A stretch of 17,568 nt of DNA from CAIJKW01 sp964443365 (lineage in GTDB: Bacteria > Patescibacteriota > Minisyncoccia > Phycocordibacterales > CAIZLB01), in NCBI GenBank assembly GCA_964443365.1, contig CAYUCM010000012.1, positions 1 through 17,568 on the forward strand. The letters are read 5' to 3'. The notes beneath the pieces are model-generated. The model was not told the origin of the DNA. It made no database searches and worked only from the letters and a program-made list of their open reading frames with translations. Of this stretch, positions 12,471 to 17,568 are shown piece after piece. The position numbers and the translations under genes were made by a program. Each line of letters opens with the position of its first letter. Positions within the stretch are counted from its first letter, which is position 1.

Positions 12471-12493
12471 TAGGGCTATAAATAAACAAACAT

Positions 12494-12799
12494 ATGCCTG
12501 TAGAATTTGAAGAATTTAAAAATAATAAGCCTCAAGGCACATCTGCCCCCTTCATCCCTGGAAGAAGCCCCTTATCTAGTGAGGAACCTGCGCCAGAGAT
12601 TAAAAGTAGCAGTCCAATACTCGCTTTCTTGGTAAAGGCCAAATTAGCCAAGAATGAAGATTATGCAAAGTTGATATTGTTAATAATTATAATAATAGCG
12701 TTCGCTCTAGCCTTTTTGTATTCGTACAAAGCATATAACTCATACTCACCTGAGGTGATTAATACAGCGCCAATAAATTTTGACGAAGGCAACATCTAG
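12494..12799 (+). CDS. Small single-span membrane protein, 101 aa
   Basis: Not recognised. The first 58 residues are hydrophilic and Pro/Ser/Glu-rich (FIPGRSPLSSEEPAPEIKSSSP). A helical stretch AFLVKAKLAKNEDYAK follows, then one strong membrane span (about 60-78, LILLIIIIIAFALAFLYSY), and a short polar tail (KAYNSYSPEVINTAPINFDEGNI). The basic residues before the span suggest the N-terminus is cytoplasmic and the tail outside. It may be a membrane adaptor, but nothing identifies a partner. Its stop codon abuts the stop of rmuC on the other strand with no bases between, leaving no room for a conventional terminator. Confidence 0.65.
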   Translation: MPVEFEEFKNNKPQGTSAPFIPGRSPLSSEEPAPEIKSSSPILAFLVKAKLAKNEDYAKLILLIIIIIAFALAFLYSYKAYNSYSPEVINTAPINFDEGNI

Positions 12800-13969
12800 C
12801 TAGTCCTCATCATCCAACAAAGGTTTGTCTATCAAGATAGGATCAATCTCCGCAGAAATTGTCCCCTCTGTAATCCTCATTACATCCTTATCCACCTTAG
12901 CAAGCTCTTTGTGCGCCTTATTATAGTGACTTACAGTTGTACCCAGAGATTTGCCCAAAGATTGCATAAACTGTTCATATGCACCCAAGTGTTTACCAAG
13001 ATCCTCTACCCTCTTTCTAATTTCTTTTGCGGACTCCTCAATTTGCAAAGCCTTAAGACCCTGCAGAACCGTTTGCAAATATGCCAAGAAAGAAGTTGGA
13101 GAAACAATAATCACATGTTTTTCCTTAAATGCATATTCAATCAAATCTCTCGTATTAATTTTTACAGATCCAACTTGAGACACTAGCAAATCGTAATAAA
13201 TGGCCTCATGAGGAATAAACATAAAAGCAAATTCCATAGTATCTTCATTTGGCTTAATATATTTAGAAGTTTCGTCAATTCTTGCCTTTAAATCATTCTT
13301 AAACTGCTTTTCCAGACGCTCTCTTTCTAATGGATCACGCTCCTCAGAAAGCCTATTGTAATTTTCAAGACTAAACTTTGAATCAATAGGAATAATTTTT
13401 TCTTTAACGAATACCACAGCGTCCACTATCGTCCCATCCTTAAACGGATATTGCATTTGAAAACTACCAGTAGGCAAAACGTTTTTAAGCAAAGTCTCCA
13501 AATAATACTCACCCAAAATTCCACGCTGCTTTGGATTTTTTAGAATGTCCTGCAAATTTTGTAATTGATCAGCGAATGAAACCACCTGCCTGTTTGTCTC
13601 GTCCAATTTAGTCAAACGCTCTGTAACATCTTTAAGCAACTTAAAAGATTCACTAGTTTGATGCTGAACGGATTCTCGCATTTCTTTTGACGATTGATAC
13701 ATTTTTGTATCCATTGTCTTTGTGACATCGCCCAATTTATTATCCACATTTCTGGAGAGCTCATTAATCTGCTGAAGCAAAACCTGCTGAGATGATTGAA
13801 TAAATTGCTGAGTTGCCTGATCTTTGGCAAGCATTAAGGTCTTCTCCTCATCAGAAAGAGCCTTGGGCTTTGAAATTCTACGCATCACCAGCATTAGCCC
13901 GACAATATTGATTATAATGACGAGTAGCGATACAATTATGATTATTGACGAAGTTGAAGATGTATTCAT
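12800..13969 (-). CDS. rmuC: DNA recombination protein RmuC
   Basis: RmuC-family protein, a predicted PD-(D/E)XK-type nuclease linked in E. coli to limiting recombination at inverted repeats. Layout: an N-terminal membrane span (about 8-29), a long coiled-coil region rich in Gln, Ser and Glu (about 40-140), then the catalytic domain (about 148-345) with RGILGEYYLETLL (149-161, Glu154), a DAVVFV strand (183-188) and IPIDSKFSLENYNRL (193-207, Asp196 and Lys198), the expected nuclease core. AFMFIPHEAIYYDLL is also typical. Its 389 residues are within the family range. The ATG at 13969 follows an extended -10 by 8 bases. It is convergent with the 101-residue protein gene, with zero spacing. Confidence 0.93.
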   Translation of the reverse strand: MNTSSTSSIIIIVSLLVIIINIVGLMLVMRRISKPKALSDEEKTLMLAKDQATQQFIQSSQQVLLQQINELSRNVDNKLGDVTKTMDTKMYQSSKEMRESVQHQTSESFKLLKDVTERLTKLDETNRQVVSFADQLQNLQDILKNPKQRGILGEYYLETLLKNVLPTGSFQMQYPFKDGTIVDAVVFVKEKIIPIDSKFSLENYNRLSEERDPLERERLEKQFKNDLKARIDETSKYIKPNEDTMEFAFMFIPHEAIYYDLLVSQVGSVKINTRDLIEYAFKEKHVIIVSPTSFLAYLQTVLQGLKALQIEESAKEIRKRVEDLGKHLGAYEQFMQSLGKSLGTTVSHYNKAHKELAKVDKDVMRITEGTISAEIDPILIDKPLLDDED

Positions 13970-13977
13970 ATTAATTG

Positions 13978-13986
13978 ATTATATCA
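13978..13986 (-). promoter_or_regulatory. Extended -10 of rmuC
   Basis: TGA-TATAAT on the minus strand, ending 8 bases before the rmuC ATG. The nonamer is identical to that before the 8449 gene. The predicted leader is 1-2 bases; the -35 is poor and T-rich. Confidence 0.6.
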
Positions 13987-14041
13987 AACTAGTTGAGAAT
14001 AAAAAACAACAAAAACTAACAATATTTTAAACATCAAAATT

Positions 14042-14494
14042 ATGACAATTTCAGAACAAATTAGAGCCGAATTAAAAGACGCCATGATTGCTAAAGATGC
14101 CGTAAAATTAACAACTTTAAGGGGGCTTCTTTCTGCATTTACAAATGAATTAGTAACATTAGGTAGAAAGCCACAAGACGCCCTAACAGATGAAGAAGTT
14201 ATTACAGTAATTAAGCGCGCGGTTAAACAAAGAAAGGATTCTATAGAGCAATTTACAAATGGCGGAAGAAGTGATTTAGCAGATTCAGAAAAGGCAGAAC
14301 TTGCTATTTTGGAAGTGTATTTACCAGCTCAAATGTCAAAAGAAGAAATTGCAAAAGTTGTAGAAGCAAAAAAGATTGAACTTGGAGTTACAGATAAAAC
14401 TGGCGCCGGAATGCTTATGAGCGCATGCATGAAAGAATTAAAAGGAAAGGCTGATGGAAGTGATGTTAAAGCCGTAGTTGACGCAGCCTTCTAG
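14042..14494 (+). CDS. GatB/YqeY-domain protein
   Basis: YqeY-family protein (150 residues), a stand-alone version of the C-terminal tRNA-binding domain of GatB, the amidotransferase subunit that corrects Glu-tRNA-Gln and Asp-tRNA-Asn. A role with tRNA is plausible, but the cellular function of stand-alone members is not settled. The sequence is clear: ISEQIRAELKDAMIAKDAVKLTTLRGLLSAFTNE (3-36), then EVITVIKRAVKQRKDSIEQFTNGGRSDLADSEKAELAILEVYLPAQMS, and the C-terminal GAGMLMSACMKELKGKADGSDVKAVV. The gene is complete, AT-rich and divergent from rmuC. No convincing promoter was found in the 72-base gap. It converges on the 176-residue membrane protein gene with 22 bases between stops. Confidence 0.93.
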   Translation: MTISEQIRAELKDAMIAKDAVKLTTLRGLLSAFTNELVTLGRKPQDALTDEEVITVIKRAVKQRKDSIEQFTNGGRSDLADSEKAELAILEVYLPAQMSKEEIAKVVEAKKIELGVTDKTGAGMLMSACMKELKGKADGSDVKAVVDAAF

Positions 14495-14516
14495 ATTGTT
14501 GATACGGCTTTCTAGA

Positions 14517-15047
14517 TTAGCGAGGCTTTCTGATTTCGTTTAAAATAATTTCTAATTGTTGATCTATTTTTGTGAATTTTTCACCTATTTCTCTGTCTCT
14601 TTTTGTATCCTTATCTTCAATGACATCAATGTCTTCAGCTAAGTCTTCATGCGATTCTTGAATATCATCGACGTCTTCTTGAATTTCATCAACGTCTTCC
14701 TGAATCTCGTCAATATCAACCTGAATTTCATCAACGTCCTCTTGGATTTCATCTAGGTCTTCTTGAATTTCGTCCAAATCTTCTTCAACTACTGCCAAGC
14801 TGGCCGTGTTTTTATTCACAGTCATTTGAATGAAAATAGCAAGATAAATTGCCTCCAAAGAAACTATTGTTGTTAGTACGAGTAGCACCTCTTCTGTTGG
14901 AACTCCAAAACCAATCAATAAAAAGGCAAAAATAAAAAGAATGGTATGCAAAGCGAGAGAAGAAGTTGACCCAACCCAAGTTGAAACTCTTTCTGGAAAG
15001 GGTGTGGACTTTTTCTTATTTTTCTTTTTTCTTTTTGTATTGATCAT
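14517..15047 (-). CDS. Two-span membrane protein with acidic heptad repeats (DUF1003/iron-permease-like)
   Basis: Predicted inner-membrane protein of 176 residues. A Lys-rich N-terminus (5-13) precedes FPERVSTWVGSTSSLALHTILF (17-38), a first span (about 31-47) and a second (about 54-74) ending in SLEAIYLAIFIQMTVNKNT. This pattern resembles DUF1003 and the low-affinity iron permease family (PF04120) that often share it; full transport function is doubtful with only two spans. Residues 90-131 are six near-perfect heptads of the form D-[VLI]-D-E-I-Q-E, an acidic coiled coil with Ile/Val at core positions. A second helical part (150-173) follows. The DNA shows matching 21-base tandem units. A TGT-TATATT -10 lies 7 bases before the ATG. 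It could be a membrane-tethered oligomer or scaffold. Confidence 0.75.
   Translation of the reverse strand: MINTKRKKKNKKKSTPFPERVSTWVGSTSSLALHTILFIFAFLLIGFGVPTEEVLLVLTTIVSLEAIYLAIFIQMTVNKNTASLAVVEEDLDEIQEDLDEIQEDVDEIQVDIDEIQEDVDEIQEDVDDIQESHEDLAEDIDVIEDKDTKRDREIGEKFTKIDQQLEIILNEIRKPR
14655..14780 (-). repeat. Six 21-bp tandem coding repeats
   Basis: Six adjacent 21-base units encode the heptads of the membrane protein. They differ mainly at third codon positions, so the protein sequence appears selected. This is expansion within a gene, not a CRISPR array: there are no spacers. Confidence 0.85.
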
Positions 15048-15054
15048 TTAATTT

Positions 15055-15063
15055 AATATAACA
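15055..15063 (-). promoter_or_regulatory. Extended -10 of the heptad-repeat membrane protein gene
   Basis: TGT-TATATT on the minus strand ends 7 bases before the ATG at 15047. An alternative TATAAT lies slightly upstream (15069-15074). Confidence 0.45.
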
Positions 15064-15137
15064 TGAATTATAGTAATGGGAAATAAAATTATTTACGAGC
15101 CGTCATCCGCCACCCTTAGAATACTCATTTGGGTAAT

Positions 15138-15187
15138 AAAAAAACCAGGCCCCAGTACGCGCACGTACCGAGGCCCAGAGGTTTTTG
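15138..15187 (-). terminator. Terminator of the 149-aa GC-rich gene
   Basis: On the minus strand the stem GGCCTCGGTACG (15174-15163) pairs with CGTACTGGGGCC (15158-15147) as 12 bp with two G-U pairs and a TGCG loop. AAAAACC/GGTTTTT arms flank it and a T-run follows. It is a strong terminator starting about 13 bases after the stop at 15200. Confidence 0.85.
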
Positions 15188-15199
15188 GTTTGGGTTACA

Positions 15200-15649
15200 C
15201 TACTTGGCACTCCCCCCGTCCATGATGACGTCTTCCCGATGATATCCCTCATCGATGGCGACAACAAACACAGCGGGGCCGTCTGAAAGGAATTGGGTCA
15301 CCCTGGCGGGCACCCTCTCTCCTTTTGGTAACAGGTCAACCTGTTGTCGTAGCGCAAGATAGTCCGAATTGGCTTGCTCTTGAGCTCCTATTGGATCACG
15401 CCCATATGACGATGTCCCTAGCGAGGAATTGGCAAGTATTGCCTCATTCCTTGATCGGACGGCCTGGTCATATAGGTCGCCGATGACCTTGAGGCGCACG
15501 CTGGGGGTTTTGGTCAGGACCTCATGAATCTTCACAGCTTCGATTGCTGCGACAGACATTACAAGGATAATGATTAAACTCCAGTAGAGCGGGCTCACAC
15601 GCTCCAAAATGCTTGGGGCGTCCGACTTTCGATTGTGTTTTGAACTCAT
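15200..15649 (-). CDS. GC-rich single-span membrane protein, 149 aa
   Basis: Unrecognised. A basic N-terminus (MSSKHNRKSDAPSILERVSP) is followed by one membrane span (about 22-40, YWSLIIILVMSVAAIEAV), a predicted helical region (41-72), a Gly/Ser/Tyr-rich link (SSLGTSSYGRDPIGAQEQANSDY, about 75-97) and a globular end with PARVTQFLSDGPAVFVVAIDEGYHREDVIM. The basic start suggests that the bulk of the protein lies outside the membrane. It is much richer in G+C than the genes on both sides (34 of 60 bases at 15301-15360) and uses codons such as CGC, CTC and GTC. It has a near-consensus promoter and its own terminator, so it is an independent transcription unit. The composition suggests a history different from its neighbours, like the 164-residue gene at 6125-6619. 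Confidence 0.72.
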   Translation of the reverse strand: MSSKHNRKSDAPSILERVSPLYWSLIIILVMSVAAIEAVKIHEVLTKTPSVRLKVIGDLYDQAVRSRNEAILANSSLGTSSYGRDPIGAQEQANSDYLALRQQVDLLPKGERVPARVTQFLSDGPAVFVVAIDEGYHREDVIMDGGSAK

Positions 15650-15660
15650 ATTCGCATATA

Positions 15661-15689
15661 AGTATGCCAGCTTTGCGGGGGTTTGTCAA
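15661..15689 (-). promoter_or_regulatory. Promoter of the 149-aa GC-rich gene
   Basis: TTGACA (15689-15684), 17-base spacer ending in TGG, CATACT (15666-15661): perfect -35, extended -10. The -10 ends 11 bases before the ATG, giving a leader of about 4-5 bases. Confidence 0.75.
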
Positions 15690-15709
15690 ATATTTTGATT
15701 AGCCTTTAA

Positions 15710-16315
15710 TTACCTTATATTATATATTTTATTGAATTGCATGTAGTATATAGCTGAATCTGGTACGTCTCTTTGTTTTTCGTTCAAAATAACAGCGTTG
15801 TAAATAGACTCCAAATTTCTTTCTAGACATATTTTAAAAACTGAAAAATCGTCATCCCCCAGCCTACTCGTCGACACCAAATCATCTTGCGTTCTTGGAT
15901 GGATTTTAGTCTTTTCGATAATATTTTTTATTGAAGAATCATTCAACGCATATCCGTATGCCATTTTATTTTTTAAGTAAGCTTCTTTTTCTTGCGAAGT
16001 CATCATTGTCTCAAACACCAATCCATTTTTATCATTATTTTTTTGTTCAACTTTATTAGGATACACCAAGCGCGTGAAGCTGTATTCGTCAAAATTAATA
16101 ATGAAATCATTTGCACTTATCGCCCCTTCAAGCTTGTTGATTTTCATTGTTTGATTAACGGTTAACGCACGTCCATCGCTACACACATATGGGCCATATT
16201 TATAATTCTTTATTAACGAAGTCGACAACACGCCGCTATAAAACACATAGGTAAGCAAGATAGCAATCGCCAAAATCAAAATTATTATTGTTATTGTTTT
16301 TTTCATAGAAATCAT
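15710..16315 (-). CDS. Membrane-anchored protein of unknown function, 201 aa
   Basis: Not recognised. The N-terminus (MISMKKTITIIILILAIAILLTYVFYSGVL) is a signal anchor or signal peptide with one long hydrophobic segment (about 8-28). The remaining 170 residues should be extracytoplasmic and look globular, with YKYGPYVCSDGRALTVNQ (39-54) and VFKICLERNLESIYNAVILNE (159-179). Cys45 and Cys163 are the only cysteines and could form a disulfide. The gene starts 5 bases after the SPFH gene stop on the same strand, so the two are almost certainly co-transcribed and perhaps translationally coupled. Met4 (16306) may be the true start, because GGATGAT lies about 4 bases before it as a weak ribosome site. 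A link to the SPFH protein at the membrane is a reasonable inference; NfeD, a common partner of such proteins, is not what this resembles. Confidence 0.72.
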   Translation of the reverse strand: MISMKKTITIIILILAIAILLTYVFYSGVLSTSLIKNYKYGPYVCSDGRALTVNQTMKINKLEGAISANDFIINFDEYSFTRLVYPNKVEQKNNDKNGLVFETMMTSQEKEAYLKNKMAYGYALNDSSIKNIIEKTKIHPRTQDDLVSTSRLGDDDFSVFKICLERNLESIYNAVILNEKQRDVPDSAIYYMQFNKIYNIR

Positions 16316-16320
16316 CCGTG

Positions 16321-17070
16321 TTAGTCCTTTTTAACGAAGCCTGTAAATGCCTGCATTATTTCAAGAGGAACGGTGAACACAACTGTGTTTGTTTGATCTG
16401 ATGATATGTCATTAATTGATTGAAGAGTTCTTAAATGCAAAGCTCCAGGTGTTGCCGACAAAACTCTAGCTGCCTCTGCCATATTTTGAGACGCTGCCAA
16501 TTCTCCTTCTGATGTAATAATCACAGCTCTTTTTTCTCTTTCTGCCTCAGCTTGTTTTGCAATTGTTCTCTCCATGTTTTCTGGAAGTTTTACGTCCTTA
16601 AGTTCAACAGAAGAAACTTCAAGCCCCCATGATTTACTTACAGTTTCTACCAAAACCTCTATTCTATCTGCGACCTTATCTCTACTTGCAAGAAGCTCGT
16701 CCAATGTAACCTCCCCTACTACATTTCTCATAGTAGTTTGCGCATATTGCATTATTGCGTATCTAAAGTTTTCTATTTCAAGAATAGCCTTTTCTGCATC
16801 CGCTACTTTATAATAAATCACAGCGTTTACATTTACAGGCACATTGTCTTTTGTAATTGCATTTTGATCAGGGACATCAACGGCCTTGGTTCTTAAATCT
16901 ACTTTTTGATAGGACTGTATCACAGGCAAAACAATTCTCCATCCAGGATTCATTGTTTTATGAAATTTTCCGAACATAAACTTCAAGCCCTTTTCATATT
17001 GATTAACTTGGCGAATTGATATTAATAAAATGACTAAAATTATTGGTATAATTGATACGATTGTTTCCAT
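16321..17070 (-). CDS. SPFH/Band 7 (stomatin/slipin-like) membrane protein
   Basis: Membrane scaffold protein of the stomatin-prohibitin-flotillin-HflK/C superfamily, which forms large oligomers at the membrane and often regulates proteases or lipid domains. A single N-terminal span (about 4-19) precedes the SPFH domain (about 20-175): VNQYEKGLKFMFGKFHKTMNPGWRIVLPVIQSYQKVDLRTKAVDVPDQNAITKDNVPVNVNAVIYYKV, then LDELLASRDKV, WGLEVSSVELKDVKLPENMERTIAKQAEAEREKRA. This is the slipin type. The C-terminal helical oligomerisation region with ALHLRTLQSI and a short FTVPLEIMQAFTGF end follow. Length (249) is typical. It lies 66 bases after the pyrophosphatase-like gene and 5 bases before an unknown anchored protein gene. 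Confidence 0.94.
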   Translation of the reverse strand: METIVSIIPIILVILLISIRQVNQYEKGLKFMFGKFHKTMNPGWRIVLPVIQSYQKVDLRTKAVDVPDQNAITKDNVPVNVNAVIYYKVADAEKAILEIENFRYAIMQYAQTTMRNVVGEVTLDELLASRDKVADRIEVLVETVSKSWGLEVSSVELKDVKLPENMERTIAKQAEAEREKRAVIITSEGELAASQNMAEAARVLSATPGALHLRTLQSINDISSDQTNTVVFTVPLEIMQAFTGFVKKD

Positions 17071-17136
17071 GGTTTATTTTTATATTGTTATACCTATATT
17101 TTAATGCATTTTAACGAGATAATCCAGTATGAAATA

Positions 17137-17511
17137 CTATCTAACAATCTCCGTATCAAACCACTTCTCTTGAAAATGAATAGCCGCCATTATCTCCTCA
17201 TTGGACATACTGACGCCTTCAGGTACGACAATTAATTTATCATCGTCATTATCTTTTCTATGAGCGATTGCAATACAAACACCCTCTCCAGTATTTATGG
17301 GTTCTTTTACTCCAAGAAAATATGCGTCCAACTCTTCCCCATCTGGAGCAGTTATACCGGCAATGTATCCATAATTAACTTCATATATGAAACCATGTTT
17401 AGGATGTTTTGTTCCCAAAGGACGATCCATTACAACCTCCACTTTTTTACCAAGCATTTCTTTTGCAAGTTCTAGCGACACAGACTTTGTTTTTTCATTT
17501 GAATTATTCAT
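17137..17511 (-). CDS. Short inorganic pyrophosphatase-like protein
   Basis: Resembles family I inorganic pyrophosphatase, which splits PPi to phosphate and pulls biosynthetic reactions forward, but is short (124 residues against about 175). Recognisable parts are VVMDRPLGTKHPKHGFIYEVNYGYIAG (26-52), corresponding to the substrate-binding strand with NYGYI, then DGEELDAYFLG (57-67), where Asp57 and Asp62 match two metal-binding Asp, and DNDDDKLIVVPEG (87-99), matching the third metal site and the DDK motif. The middle Asp of the usual DGDPxD is Glu59. The C-terminal domain is reduced to a helix (103-117). Activity is plausible but could differ from standard PPase; divergent short members of this group are common in CPR and some Firmicutes. 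ATG 17511 follows a possible TGA-TAATAT by 6 bases. First gene of the run leading to the SPFH protein. Confidence 0.85.
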   Translation of the reverse strand: MNNSNEKTKSVSLELAKEMLGKKVEVVMDRPLGTKHPKHGFIYEVNYGYIAGITAPDGEELDAYFLGVKEPINTGEGVCIAIAHRKDNDDDKLIVVPEGVSMSNEEIMAAIHFQEKWFDTEIVR

Positions 17512-17568
17512 GACTACATATTATCATCGATAAATTTTTTTAGCGATACTAGATCTTTTGCATCTTTA

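Noticed and set aside
13740..13748. TTATCCACA as a DnaA box
   Set aside because: It lies within rmuC coding sequence, where it encodes part of VDNKL on the minus strand; an isolated 9-mer with no cluster gives no origin.
14655..14780. Tandem 21-bp repeats as a CRISPR array
   Set aside because: Units are directly adjacent without spacers, are in frame, and encode a heptad protein repeat; no cas genes are nearby.

Overview
The window looks like part of a streamlined, AT-rich genome from Candidatus Patescibacteria (CPR), most likely Parcubacteria. That placement is inference. It rests on short intergenic gaps, short proteins, many small membrane-anchored proteins of unknown function, scattered single ribosomal protein genes, and a lytic transglycosylase of a type I associate with that group. 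UGA is used as a stop, so Gracilibacteria-type recoding is not indicated. No rRNA, tRNA or CRISPR array was found.

Layout. 1-3200 holds an unknown gene, an L,D-transpeptidase, a lytic-transglycosylase-like protein and a small membrane-anchored protein. 3300-5930 holds rpmA (L27), an EamA-like membrane protein, and ctpA followed by rplI (L9). 5990-6770 is a GC-rich island with an unknown 164-residue protein, tandem hairpins and a 14-bp inverted repeat. 6950-11271 holds cysS, a five-span membrane protein, dnaB and recR. 11268-12388 holds a RelE/Phd-type toxin-antitoxin pair and rplU (L21), separated by an 88-nt hairpin. 12494-15047 holds a small single-span protein, rmuC, a YqeY-family gene and a membrane protein with an acidic heptad-repeat tail. 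15135-15690 is a second GC-rich single-gene island. 15710-17511 is a minus-strand run of a pyrophosphatase-like protein, an SPFH/stomatin protein and an unknown anchored protein.

How the genes work together. Three ribosomal proteins, cysS and the YqeY-family gene serve translation. dnaB, recR and rmuC serve DNA replication and repair. The L,D-transpeptidase, lytic transglycosylase, CtpA and SPFH protein serve the cell envelope. Most genes seem to be transcribed singly or in pairs.

The clearest unexplained pattern is regulatory. Many genes have a sigma70-like promoter, often with an extended -10 (TGn-TATAAT/TAAAAT), ending only 6-11 nt before the ATG. Their mRNAs should therefore be leaderless or nearly so (antitoxin, rplI, ctpA, rplU, dnaB, rmuC and others). 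Other points of interest are the GC-rich orphan islands with their own promoters or terminators, a probable one-base frameshift in the transglycosylase signal peptide, a promoter that fires straight into a hairpin, and an operator-like palindrome over the antitoxin -10.
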